DNA from: an uncultured Romboutsia sp.
GTDB lineage: Bacteria > Bacillota > Clostridia > Peptostreptococcales > Peptostreptococcaceae
Direction: 5' to 3'
NCBI GenBank assembly: GCA_937880075.1
Contig: CALFLM010000060.1
Location: forward strand, 76,348-140,347
DNA length: 64,000 bases
In this document: piece after piece, positions 33,874 to 42,239 of the stretch
How positions within the stretch are numbered: the first letter of the stretch is position 1
How the letters are laid out: each line of letters begins with the position of its first letter
The notes under the pieces: generated by a model
The model's input: only the letters and a program-made list of their open reading frames with translations
Told to the model about the DNA's origin: nothing
Database searches by the model: none
Position numbers and translations under genes: made by a program

Positions 33874-34881
33874 ATGAAAATTGTAGTAGATGGTATGGGT
33901 GGAGATAATGCACCAAAGTCAAATGTTGAAGGTGTAGTAAATGCTATAAATGAATACAATGTAGATATAATAATAACTGGAGATAAAGACTTACTTGAGA
34001 AAGAATTTTCTAATTATGAATTTGACAAAAGTAAATTAGAAATAGTACATACTACTGAAGTTATTGAAAATGAAGATAAGCCAGTAAAAGCAATTAGAAG
34101 TAAAAAAGATTCATCTATGGTAGTTGGACTTAGACTTATTAAAGAAGGTAAGGCACAATCCTTTATATCAGCTGGAAATACTGGAGCAGTACTTGCGGGA
34201 GGCGTATTTGTAGTAGGAAGAATAAAAGGCATAGATAGACCTTGTTTATGTCCAGCGCTACCAAATGTAAAAAGAGGGATGACTATTATAGCAGATGGTG
34301 GAGCTAATGCTGACTGTAAACCTATAAACTTAGTCCAATTTGCTGGGATGAGTAATATATATGCAAGTAAGGTATTAGAAATAAAAAGTCCTAAAATAGC
34401 ATTAGCTAATATAGGTATAGAAGAAGGAAAAGGGAATGATTTAGTTAAAAAATCCTATGAAGAGTTAAAGAGTTTAGACTTAAACTTTATCGGTAATATA
34501 GAAGCAAGAGATGTTATAAATGCACATACAGATATAATTGTTTGTGATGGATTTACAGGTAATATATTGTTAAAGTCAACAGAAGGTGTAGCTATGTCTG
34601 TAATGAAACTTATAAAAGAAACATTACTAAGTAGCACAAAAGGAAAAATAGGTGCTATGCTTATAAAAGATGATTTAAAAAAATTAAAAAGTTACATGGA
34701 TTATTCTGAATATGGTGGAGCACCGCTTTTAGGAGTTAATGGTGGGGTAATAAAAGCTCATGGAAGTTCAGATTCAAAGGCTATAAAAAATGCTATAAAT
34801 CAAGGTATAAAGTTTGCAAAAGGAAATGTAGTTAAAGAAATAGAAGAATTTTTAGAAAAAAATAAAACTGAAGATAAATAG
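33874..34881 (+). CDS. plsX: Phosphate acyltransferase PlsX
   Basis: A 335-residue enzyme that makes acyl-phosphate from acyl-ACP for phospholipid synthesis. It begins KIVVDGMGGDNAPKS; GAVLAGG, IADGGANADCKP, VCDGFTGNILLKS and YGGAPLLGVNG are all present. Unlike in many Firmicutes it is not followed by fab genes, acpP or rnc; the next gene is spoIIIAA. With FakA present, fatty acids may come at least in part from outside (inference). Confidence 0.95.
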   Translation: MKIVVDGMGGDNAPKSNVEGVVNAINEYNVDIIITGDKDLLEKEFSNYEFDKSKLEIVHTTEVIENEDKPVKAIRSKKDSSMVVGLRLIKEGKAQSFISAGNTGAVLAGGVFVVGRIKGIDRPCLCPALPNVKRGMTIIADGGANADCKPINLVQFAGMSNIYASKVLEIKSPKIALANIGIEEGKGNDLVKKSYEELKSLDLNFIGNIEARDVINAHTDIIVCDGFTGNILLKSTEGVAMSVMKLIKETLLSSTKGKIGAMLIKDDLKKLKSYMDYSEYGGAPLLGVNGGVIKAHGSSDSKAIKNAINQGIKFAKGNVVKEIEEFLEKNKTEDK

Positions 34882-34953
34882 TATATATATTTAGACTAAG
34901 AAGGTAGATAATATATACCAAAGGAAAAATGTAAATAACTATAATATAGATAT

Positions 34954-34999
34954 AAATAAAGTCTAGTAATTTAGAGAAATTATTAGGCTTTATTTATTT
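34954..34999 (+). terminator. Terminator after plsX
   Basis: A 19-bp stem (34954-34972 with 34977-34995, two G-U pairs, 4-base loop) followed by ATTTG. It isolates plsX from the spoIIIA operon. Confidence 0.8.
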
Positions 35000-35026
35000 G
35001 TAAAAGATTATTTTATAAAAAATAAG

Positions 35027-35055
35027 TAATATTTTATTTATATCATAAATACAAT
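35027..35055 (+). promoter_or_regulatory. Probable sigmaE promoter of the spoIIIA operon
   Basis: TAATATT (35027-35033) and AATACAAT (35048-35055) are 14 bp apart, matching the sigmaE form KMATATT-N14-CATACAAT at all but one position. It is 30 bases before the spoIIIAA start. In Bacillus and Clostridioides spoIIIA is sigmaE-dependent. Confidence 0.7.
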
Positions 35056-35085
35056 GATTATATAAACAAGAGAGGAGGACAAGGT

Positions 35086-36054
35086 ATGAGTAAAATTTTA
35101 GAAGAAATTATAAACTCACTTTCGATTAACTTAAGAGAAATAATAAAAAGTGTATCAAGAGACAATATAAACATAGAAGAAATAAGACTAAGAGCTTTAA
35201 AGCCATTAATAGTAAATTCAAATAATAAGGACTATTTTTATAATACTAGACTAAATAAGTTAGATTTAAATATGGATAATTCATATATAGTTAGTAAAGA
35301 TGATATAGATCAAACATTTCAAATAATGTGTAAATATTCAATTCATTCTTTTATTGATGATATAAAAAAGGGTTTTATAACTCTTAGAGGAGGACATAGA
35401 GTCGGACTAGTTGGAAAAACGATTATAGAAGATGGACAAGTTAAGAATATAAAACATATATCTTCATTAAATATAAGAATTTCAAGAGAAGTTTTAGGAT
35501 GTTCAGATAAAGTTTTAAGTCATGTTATAAGAGGTAAGGATAAAATTAATAATACTTTGATAATATCACCTCCTCAATGTGGTAAAACAACTTTAATAAG
35601 AGATATTGTAAGAAGTATAAGTAGTGGAAATAAAGAATTTGCATTTAATGGAATGAAGGTTGCTTTAATAGATGAGCGTAATGAGATATCAGGATCTTAC
35701 TTAGGGATACCTCAGATGGATGTTGGTATTAGAACTGATGTAATAGAAACATGTCCTAAGGATATAGGTATTATGATGCTTTTAAGATCTATGTCTCCTA
35801 ATGTTATAGTTACTGATGAAATAGGAAATATGGATGAAATAAAAGCTTTATATACTGCTTTAAATGGTGGAGTAAGTTTAATAACCACAGTTCATGGAGA
35901 TTCGATTGAAGATATAAGAAACAGAAAAGAGCTAAGTAATTTATTAGATAGTGAATTATTTAAAAAAGTTATAATACTATCTGCTAAAAAAGGACCGGGA
36001 ACAATTGAAAAAATATATGATTTAGAAGAAAAGAGATGGTATTTTGCAAATTAA
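35086..36054 (+). CDS. spoIIIAA: SpoIIIAA: ATPase of the forespore-mother cell channel
   Basis: A 322-residue secretion-type ATPase. Walker A is in SPPQCGKTTLIRDI (about residue 163), with LIDERNEISG and VIVTDEIGNMDEIKAL as Walker B and following motifs. The N-terminal part has the GFITLRGGHRVGLVG element. It powers or assembles the SpoIIIA-SpoIIQ feeding-tube channel. It begins an eight-gene operon with a sigmaE promoter and overlaps spoIIIAB. Confidence 0.95.
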   Translation: MSKILEEIINSLSINLREIIKSVSRDNINIEEIRLRALKPLIVNSNNKDYFYNTRLNKLDLNMDNSYIVSKDDIDQTFQIMCKYSIHSFIDDIKKGFITLRGGHRVGLVGKTIIEDGQVKNIKHISSLNIRISREVLGCSDKVLSHVIRGKDKINNTLIISPPQCGKTTLIRDIVRSISSGNKEFAFNGMKVALIDERNEISGSYLGIPQMDVGIRTDVIETCPKDIGIMMLLRSMSPNVIVTDEIGNMDEIKALYTALNGGVSLITTVHGDSIEDIRNRKELSNLLDSELFKKVIILSAKKGPGTIEKIYDLEEKRWYFAN

Positions 36055-36565
36055 AATTTTTATAATTGGTGTTTTGATAGCTTGTAGCTATTTAATAGGA
36101 GAATATATATATAAAGCTTATATAAAAAGGCATAAAGAGGTAAATGACCTCATAAGAATATTAGAGATAATGCGGATGGACTTGTCTTTTGGATTATACA
36201 CATTAGAAGAAATTTTTAATAGGTTAGGGGATAAGAAAGAATTTTGTACTTCTAATTTTTTTAAAAGGTTGGAAAATGAATTACATAATAATCCATATAA
36301 AGTTTTAGATGAAATATTAAATGATAATATTAATATATTAATGAAGGAGACTTATTTACAAAATAAGGAAGTTGATGAGTTAAAAAAACTTATATTTACT
36401 CTTGGAAAAAGTGATGTAGAGTCTCAATCAAGGATGATAGATCTATCTATTGAAAATCTAAAAAAAATAACTGGAGAGACTAAAGAAGATATAAATCAAA
36501 AGGGTATGGTATATAGAAAGTTAGCAACTATTGTAGGGTTAATAATAGGAATAATTTTAATTTAG
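36044..36565 (+). CDS. spoIIIAB: SpoIIIAB
   Basis: A 173-residue protein with an N-terminal membrane segment, a helical middle with FTLGKSDVESQ (typical of SpoIIIAB), and a C-terminal membrane segment (VGLIIGIILI). It starts with TTG at 36044, overlapping spoIIIAA by 11 bases; no better start exists. SpoIIIAB resembles type II secretion GspF-like platform parts. Confidence 0.92.
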   Translation: MQIKIFIIGVLIACSYLIGEYIYKAYIKRHKEVNDLIRILEIMRMDLSFGLYTLEEIFNRLGDKKEFCTSNFFKRLENELHNNPYKVLDEILNDNINILMKETYLQNKEVDELKKLIFTLGKSDVESQSRMIDLSIENLKKITGETKEDINQKGMVYRKLATIVGLIIGIILI

Positions 36566-36575
36566 GAGGATGAGT

Positions 36576-36773
36576 ATGGATATATCGTTGATAATAAAGG
36601 TTGCTGGGGTAGGTCTATTAATATCTATTCTTAATATGATTTTAGAGAAAACTGATAGAAAGGACTGGGCAACATTTACTACACTAGCAGGTGTAATAAT
36701 AGTTTTAAGTATGGTATTAACTGAAATAAGCACATTATTTACTACAGTAAAAACTATGTTTCAACTTTACTAA
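36576..36773 (+). CDS. spoIIIAC: SpoIIIAC
   Basis: A 65-residue membrane protein (MDISLIIKVAGVGLLISIL) with two hydrophobic helices, aligning along its length with SpoIIIAC (KxAGVG, W, T motifs). ATG 36576 has 6-base spacing from AGGAGG; ATG 36570 is too close. Confidence 0.92.
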   Translation: MDISLIIKVAGVGLLISILNMILEKTDRKDWATFTTLAGVIIVLSMVLTEISTLFTTVKTMFQLY

Positions 36774-36785
36774 AGAGGGGGAGAT

Positions 36786-37175
36786 ATGTTGGAGGTAATG
36801 CAAATTATAGGTATTGCAATTATATCAACTACATTTTGTTTAGTAATAAAAAAAGATAGGCCTGAGATAGCTATGTTTATAGGCATACTTACAGGAATAA
36901 TTATATTAACATCTGTAATATTTAAACTAGGTTTTATAATTGAAAGTATAAATGACTTAGCAAATAAAGCTAATATACCAAGTGTATATATAACTTTAAT
37001 AATAAAACTAATAGGAATAGCATATCTTATGGAATTTGCAATACAGCTTTGTAAAGATTGTGGAGAAGGAAATATAGCATCTAAGCTTGAATTTGGAGGT
37101 AAGATAATAGTAATGACGATGTCATTTCCTATACTTTTATCAATAGTAGAAATGGTATTAGATATTATCCCATAG
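36786..37175 (+). CDS. spoIIIAD: SpoIIIAD
   Basis: A 129-residue polytopic membrane protein of the spoIIIAD family (LIIKLIGIAYLMEFA, CKDCGEGNIASKLEFGGK, then a last hydrophobic helix). Start 36786 follows GAGGGGGAGA. It follows spoIIIAC by 12 bases, in the canonical order. Confidence 0.93.
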   Translation: MLEVMQIIGIAIISTTFCLVIKKDRPEIAMFIGILTGIIILTSVIFKLGFIIESINDLANKANIPSVYITLIIKLIGIAYLMEFAIQLCKDCGEGNIASKLEFGGKIIVMTMSFPILLSIVEMVLDIIP

Positions 37176-37189
37176 GAGAATGATAACTT

Positions 37190-38374
37190 ATGAAAAAAAT
37201 ATATTTAAAAATACTGGTTACTATTTTAATAATAATAGGATCTTTTTCTGTATCTTTTACAAACGAAAGCGATGGTGCAGATTATAATGAAACTAAAAAA
37301 AGTATAGATTCATATATAGACAATCAGTTAGAGAAAATAGATTTAAAAGAGATACAAAGGTATATAAAGGAGTCATCTACAATAGATAATATTGACTTAA
37401 AAGTATTTATAAAAGACTTGATAAAAGGTGAAAAGAATATATTAGACTTATTTGATAAGGAAAATATAAAGATACTTTTCTTTGATGAGCTAAAGGGAAG
37501 CATAAAAGTATCAATGATAATATTAGTTTTAGCACTACTATCATCACTTCTAAAGAGTTTAGATAATTCTTTTTCATCAAACGCAGTAAGTCAAATCACA
37601 ACGTACATAGTATTTATAACTATGGTTTCACTTACACTAATAGGATTTAAAGATGTATTAGAAATTTGTAATAATACTATAGATTCAACCATAGGTATTA
37701 TGCAGGTTATAATGCCTATACTAATAGCACTCCTTGCTCTTATGGGATGTCCGATAACATCAACCGTATTAAATCCTATATTTATAGGAGGAGTAGCATT
37801 TATAAATGTCATTTTTAAACAATTTATATTTGTATCAATATCTGTTGCTTTTGCAATATTAGTAGTTAATAACGTATCTAAAAATATAAGACTTAAAAAA
37901 TTATCATCATTTATAAAGCAAATAAATTTAGTCTGTATAGGAGCTATGTTTACCATATATTTAGGATTAGTATCGATTCAAGGGCTATATGTAACTAGTA
38001 TTGATAATTTCACAGTAAAAACAGCTAAGTTTGCAATAGGAAATTTTATTCCAGTAGTTGGAGGGTTTGTATCAGATTCTGTAGATATTTTATTGTCATC
38101 ATCTCAACTTATAAAAGGGGTATTCGGTGGTATAGGCTTAATAGTCTTAGTAGGAATATGTCTAGTTCCAGTTATAAAAATAGCATCAATAATATTAGTA
38201 TATAAAGTATCTGCAATAGCTGTAGAACCTATAGGAGAAGATAGTATATCAAGTTTTTTAAATGAAGTAGCAAATTTAATGATGATATTGCTTGCATGTA
38301 TAATAGCTATAACAATAATGTTTTTTGTAACAATAGCTATATTAACATCTATAAGTGTAGTTTCGGGAGGATAG
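37190..38374 (+). CDS. spoIIIAE: SpoIIIAE
   Basis: A 394-residue membrane protein with an N-terminal signal-like helix (about residues 4-24), an extracytoplasmic Lys/Asp-rich segment, and six to eight further helices containing MGCPITSTVLNP and GNFIPVVGGFVSDSVD, hallmarks of SpoIIIAE. It is the largest membrane part of the channel. Confidence 0.94.
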   Translation: MKKIYLKILVTILIIIGSFSVSFTNESDGADYNETKKSIDSYIDNQLEKIDLKEIQRYIKESSTIDNIDLKVFIKDLIKGEKNILDLFDKENIKILFFDELKGSIKVSMIILVLALLSSLLKSLDNSFSSNAVSQITTYIVFITMVSLTLIGFKDVLEICNNTIDSTIGIMQVIMPILIALLALMGCPITSTVLNPIFIGGVAFINVIFKQFIFVSISVAFAILVVNNVSKNIRLKKLSSFIKQINLVCIGAMFTIYLGLVSIQGLYVTSIDNFTVKTAKFAIGNFIPVVGGFVSDSVDILLSSSQLIKGVFGGIGLIVLVGICLVPVIKIASIILVYKVSAIAVEPIGEDSISSFLNEVANLMMILLACIIAITIMFFVTIAILTSISVVSGG

Positions 38375-38382
38375 GTGATAAT

Positions 38383-38967
38383 TTGTTAGAAAGTATAAAA
38401 ACATGGATTGTAACGGTTTTGATAGGAGCATTTATAGTTAATATAGTTGATATGATTTTACCTTCTTCTAAAATAAAATCATATATAAATCTAGTTGTTA
38501 ATTTCATATTTGTATTTATAATTTTAACTCCAATAGCAAATTTTTTTTCTAAAGATATGTCCTTAGAAGATAAAGTACTAAAATATATGAACGAGTATAA
38601 TAAGCAATATGTAGATAGTGTAAATGGATTAGCAGATAAAACGGGAAATAATAGCTTATTCAAGGGGTATGAGGATGGACTAAAAGATGTTTTAAAAATG
38701 AAGCTAGATGAATATGGATATGAACTAGATGAAATAGAGATTAAAGGGAATAAAATTGGAAAAATAACTGTAAAGGACAAAAATAATAGTAATAAAAGTG
38801 AAAATGAGGACATACAATCTAAAGAAAATGAAAAATCTAAACAGGTATTTAATGAAAAAGATGAACAAAAAAACACCAAACATAGTCTAGATTTAAGTGA
38901 AGATGAACTAAAAGAAGACTTAGTAAAAATACTTGATGTATCAATTGAAACTATAGAAATTGATTAA
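38383..38967 (+). CDS. spoIIIAF: SpoIIIAF
   Basis: A 194-residue protein with two N-terminal helices separated by DMILPSSKIKSYINLVV, the SpoIIIAF signature, then a charged, Asn/Lys-rich C-terminal domain ending in LDVSIETIEID. The TTG start at 38383 has AGGTGAT upstream and matches the family length (about 200); the upstream open frame from 38296 lies inside spoIIIAE and is not likely coding. Confidence 0.9.
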   Translation: MLESIKTWIVTVLIGAFIVNIVDMILPSSKIKSYINLVVNFIFVFIILTPIANFFSKDMSLEDKVLKYMNEYNKQYVDSVNGLADKTGNNSLFKGYEDGLKDVLKMKLDEYGYELDEIEIKGNKIGKITVKDKNNSNKSENEDIQSKENEKSKQVFNEKDEQKNTKHSLDLSEDELKEDLVKILDVSIETIEID

Positions 38968-38981
38968 TAGGGGATGAGGAG

Positions 38982-39530
38982 ATGTTTAAGAATCTAAACG
39001 AAAAAGATAAGAAAAAGATATACTCGCTATTATCTTTGGCAGTAATTTGTGGTATTGCTCTCATAGCTATGTCAGGTTTAGAAAGTAAAGAAGTAGCAAG
39101 TAAAGATGAAAGCAATAACAAAATAACTCAAGAAGAGTTAAGTAATGAATCATCAAAAGCTACATTGGAAGAAAAGCTTAAAAATATATTATCACAAATT
39201 GAAGGTGCTGGAGAAGTGGATGTTATGATTACATATGAATCAAGTGAAGAAATTCAACCAGCTTTTAATACTAATACAACAACAGAAGAAACAAAGGAAG
39301 TAGATCAACAAGGTGGGGAGAGAACAGTTACAACATCTAGTGAAAATAAAACAATGATAACATCAACTTCTAATGAACCTATAGTTATAAAAACTAATCA
39401 ACCTAAAATCAATGGTGTAATAGTAGTAGCAACTGGAGCTAAAGACCTTACTGTGAAAGAAACACTTTATAGTGCAGTACAAACAGCACTTCAAGTACAA
39501 GGTCATCAAGTGGAGATATATACTAAATAA
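38982..39530 (+). CDS. spoIIIAG: SpoIIIAG
   Basis: A 182-residue protein with one N-terminal membrane helix (about residues 12-31) and an extracytoplasmic ring-building domain. The family element LSQIEGAGEVDVMITYESS and the C-terminal VNGVIVVATGAKD-like stretch (INGVIVVATGAKD) are clear. The middle insert is Thr/Glu rich. In Bacillus SpoIIIAG forms a large 30-mer ring. Confidence 0.92.
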   Translation: MFKNLNEKDKKKIYSLLSLAVICGIALIAMSGLESKEVASKDESNNKITQEELSNESSKATLEEKLKNILSQIEGAGEVDVMITYESSEEIQPAFNTNTTTEETKEVDQQGGERTVTTSSENKTMITSTSNEPIVIKTNQPKINGVIVVATGAKDLTVKETLYSAVQTALQVQGHQVEIYTK

Positions 39531-39560
39531 AAAATATTAAAATAACTTGGGGGGATAAAA

Positions 39561-40196
39561 ATGAAATTTAATTATAAGGGAAGAGGATTTGTAGTAGTAG
39601 TTTTAGCGGCAATGTTAGTTGTAGTAGGAACTGTAAATTACCAATTAAGTAGAAAATCTTTATTAGAAACTTCAAAAGAATTTACAGCATATGAACAAGC
39701 TCAAAATGAAAAAAATATAGATACAGATGCTAAGGAAGATGTTAAAGTAGTTGATAGTAAAGAAAATCAAGTTGAAGAAAAAGTTACAGAAGCTAGTAAG
39801 CAAATAGAAAAGCAACTTACGTCAGAGAAGAATATGAAAAAAGCTACTTATATATTAGATATGAAAATGACTAGAGAAAAGCAAAGAAACAGCGTAGCTC
39901 AAGATTTAAATGAGATGATAAATAATCCATCTACATCAGAAGAATCTAGAAAAGAAGCATCTGCAATGAAGTTACAATTAGTTAAAGATCAAGAGGCAGA
40001 ATTAAAAATAGAAAATATATTAAGTACTAAAGGGTTTGAAAATGCATTAGTTTACATAAGCGAAGGAAAGGTTAATGTAGTTGTAAGTGAAGAAAAATTA
40101 GACGAATCAGATGCTGCTAAAATATTTGATTTAGTTGCAGAACAAGTTGATGTAAAATATGAGAATATAAAGTTAATGAATAATAATAAAAACTAA
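39561..40196 (+). CDS. spoIIIAH: SpoIIIAH
   Basis: A 211-residue protein with an N-terminal membrane helix (FVVVVLAAMLVVVGTVNY) and a C-terminal YscJ/FliF-like ring domain (MTREKQRNSVAQDLNEMI, GFENALVYISEGKVNVVV). It binds SpoIIQ of the forespore across the intermembrane space. Start has GGGGGG. It is the last gene of the operon; a terminator follows. Confidence 0.94.
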   Translation: MKFNYKGRGFVVVVLAAMLVVVGTVNYQLSRKSLLETSKEFTAYEQAQNEKNIDTDAKEDVKVVDSKENQVEEKVTEASKQIEKQLTSEKNMKKATYILDMKMTREKQRNSVAQDLNEMINNPSTSEESRKEASAMKLQLVKDQEAELKIENILSTKGFENALVYISEGKVNVVVSEEKLDESDAAKIFDLVAEQVDVKYENIKLMNNNKN

Positions 40197-40212
40197 GTGA
40201 TATCATATATAT

Positions 40213-40245
40213 AATAGCCTCAGAAAATAACTGAGGTTATTTTCT
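40213..40245 (+). terminator. Terminator after the spoIIIA operon
   Basis: AATAGCCTCAG (40213-40223)/CTGAGGTTATT (40231-40241), one G-U pair, then TTTC. Confidence 0.75.
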
Positions 40246-40319
40246 TGCAAAGTAGAGTTCTATTTGGTATTATTATATATATAAATATAGTTCCTTAAAA
40301 TAAGGGGGTAGTATTTGAA

Positions 40320-40682
40320 ATGGAAAATAATAATTTTGGACAAGTAAAAATATCTAATGATGTAGTTGCTACAATAGCAGGACTTGCAGCTTTAGAAGTA
40401 GAAGGTGTAGAGACTAATACAACATTTACGGATAAAATACTTAAAAACAATGGTGTAAAGATACAAATAGAAGAAGAGGAAGTTAGCTTAGACGTAATGG
40501 TTATGATAGATTATGGTGTATCTATACCAGATATAGCTTTTAAAATTCAGGAAAATGTAAAAAATACTGTTGAAACAATGACAGGACTTAAAGTTTCTCA
40601 AGTAAATATACATGTTCAAGGAATCAGCTTCAAAAAAGAAAAAGCTGAAAAGGAAGAAGCTAAACAATCTAAAAAAAGTTAA
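40320..40682 (+). CDS. Asp23/Gls24 family protein (YqhY-like)
   Basis: A 120-residue paralogue of the protein at 22.99 kb: it shares GQVKISNDVVATIAGLAALEVEGVE and ends VNIHVQGISFKKEKAEKEEAKQSKKS, with a lysine-rich tail not seen in the other copy. In B. subtilis yqhY lies between accC and nusB and tunes acetyl-CoA carboxylase; here accBC are absent, but nusB follows. A strong terminator follows directly. Confidence 0.9.
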   Translation: MENNNFGQVKISNDVVATIAGLAALEVEGVETNTTFTDKILKNNGVKIQIEEEEVSLDVMVMIDYGVSIPDIAFKIQENVKNTVETMTGLKVSQVNIHVQGISFKKEKAEKEEAKQSKKS

Positions 40683-40683
40683 T

Positions 40684-40714
40684 AAAAAACCTCTGAAAAA
40701 TCAGGGGTTTTTTT
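40684..40714 (+). terminator. Terminator after the yqhY-like gene
   Basis: AAAAAACCTCTGA (40684-40696) with TCAGGGGTTTTTT (40701-40713), one G-U pair, 4-base loop, T run. Confidence 0.88.
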
Positions 40715-40759
40715 ATTGTTTAATATGTGCATAATAAACCTGAAGGAGGATTACAACTG

Positions 40760-41272
40760 ATGAAAAGTGATAAGGCTAGAAAAGTAACTAGTAGAGAATA
40801 TATTATGAAATTAATATATCAAATAGAAATGAATAAAGAGGATATAAAAAAGATAGAGGAAAGATTAGATATATTTTTAAATGACAACTTTGAATATATA
40901 ATAAATAGATATGAAGAACTTAGACTACAATATTCAAATAATCCAAATATAGATCTTGATAATATACAATTAGATGATGCGATAGATAGAGAATACATGA
41001 ACACAATATGTGAAAATTTAAAAGAAAATAAAGATAAGATAGATGAATTAATAAATAAATATGCAAAGAATTGGTCGGTAAATAGAATGCCTAAGGTAGA
41101 TTTATCTATATTAAGACTTGCCATATGTGAATTAGTATTTATAGAAGAAATACCAAGTAAAGTTTCTATAAATGAAGCTGTAGAACTAGCTAAACTTTAC
41201 TGTGATGACAAATCTCCTAAGTTTATAAATGGTATATTAGGTAGTGTCGTAAATGAGTTTGAAACAAAATAA
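40760..41272 (+). CDS. nusB: Transcription antitermination factor NusB
   Basis: A 170-residue all-helical protein for rRNA antitermination. The N-terminus KARKVTSREYIMKLIYQIEMN and C-terminus EIPSKVSINEAVELAKLYCDDKSPKFINGILG are standard. It carries about 30 extra residues in the middle (an Asn/Asp-rich loop near 55-85) compared with the usual 130-145. Start 40760 has AGGAGG 10 bases upstream. Its end overlaps the next gene by 20 bases. Confidence 0.93.
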   Translation: MKSDKARKVTSREYIMKLIYQIEMNKEDIKKIEERLDIFLNDNFEYIINRYEELRLQYSNNPNIDLDNIQLDDAIDREYMNTICENLKENKDKIDELINKYAKNWSVNRMPKVDLSILRLAICELVFIEEIPSKVSINEAVELAKLYCDDKSPKFINGILGSVVNEFETK

Positions 41273-42239
41273 TATAATAATTGGAATTGATACTAGCTGC
41301 TATACAACTTCTATAGCAGCTATATCTTTAGAAAAAAGCATTATTTTAAATGAAAAAATAATGTTAAATGTTAAGGAAAATTCAAATGGATTAAGGCAAA
41401 GTGAGGGAGTATTTCAACATATAAATAACTTAGGAGAGCTTAGCGAAAAATTAAAATCACTACATGATAATTATAATATAGTAGGAGTTTGTGTATCAAA
41501 AAAGCCAAGACCTGTAGAAAATTCTTATATGCCAGTATTTACAGTAGGTTATAACTTTGGAAAGGTTATGGCTAATTCACTAGATTGTAAATTTTATGAA
41601 ACTACTCATCAAGAAAATCATATTGAAGCTAGTTTATTAAATAGTAAAATAACTAACAGAGATAAATTTTTATCTGTACATATGTCAGGCGGAACAACAG
41701 AAATACTATTATTAAATAGAAATAAAAGCTCCTTAAAATACAATATAGAAATAGTTGGAGGAACTAAAGACATAAGTTTTGGTCAACTTATAGACAGAAT
41801 AGGAGTTAAGTTAGGATATAAGTTTCCAGCAGGTAAGTATATAGATAAAAATGCCATAGATTGTGAAAGAAAAATTTTAAGTGGACTTAAAACTTCAGTA
41901 AAGGATGGATATATGAATCTATCTGGACTTGAAAATCAAATAAATAAGATAATAGATTTAGAGGACTGTAAATATATATCTAAATTAGTTTTAGATTCAG
42001 TAGTTAGAAATATGTATAAGTCGTTAATTTATATAAGTAAGTTATACAATATAAATGAAGTAGTATTTTGTGGAGGAGTAGCGGCAAGTGAGTATGTGCG
42101 TATTAATTTAAGTACAAAATTAAGAAAAGATAAGATATATTCATACTTTACAAAGTCAGAATACTCAACAGATAATGCATGTGGATGTGCTATAATAGGG
42201 GTTGATAAATATGAAATTGAGAGCTTTAGAAATAAGTGA
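41253..42239 (+). CDS. TsaD/Kae1-like M22 family protein (TsaD paralogue)
   Basis: A 328-residue ASKHA-fold protein. It begins IIIGIDTSCYTTSIA, keeps the metal-binding HxExH (THQENHIEA), MSGGTTEILLL, FGQLIDRIGVKLGYKFPAGKYID, FCGGVAASE and TDNACGCAI. These differ from true TsaD (HxEGH, VSGGHT) enough to suggest a clostridial paralogue rather than the t6A enzyme itself. It overlaps nusB by 20 bases and xseA by 29, implying coupled translation; no clear SD. Target unknown. Confidence 0.75.
   Translation: MSLKQNNIIIGIDTSCYTTSIAAISLEKSIILNEKIMLNVKENSNGLRQSEGVFQHINNLGELSEKLKSLHDNYNIVGVCVSKKPRPVENSYMPVFTVGYNFGKVMANSLDCKFYETTHQENHIEASLLNSKITNRDKFLSVHMSGGTTEILLLNRNKSSLKYNIEIVGGTKDISFGQLIDRIGVKLGYKFPAGKYIDKNAIDCERKILSGLKTSVKDGYMNLSGLENQINKIIDLEDCKYISKLVLDSVVRNMYKSLIYISKLYNINEVVFCGGVAASEYVRINLSTKLRKDKIYSYFTKSEYSTDNACGCAIIGVDKYEIESFRNK

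Noticed and set aside
38296..38382. Upstream extension of spoIIIAF in the same frame
   Set aside because: It lies within spoIIIAE, encodes Asn/Tyr-rich residues unlike SpoIIIAF, and the TTG at 38383 has a proper ribosome site.
38349..38879. 176-codon minus-strand open frame opposite spoIIIAF
   Set aside because: Ser/Phe-rich shadow of a Lys/Asn-rich gene; no start signal, and spoIIIAF is certain.
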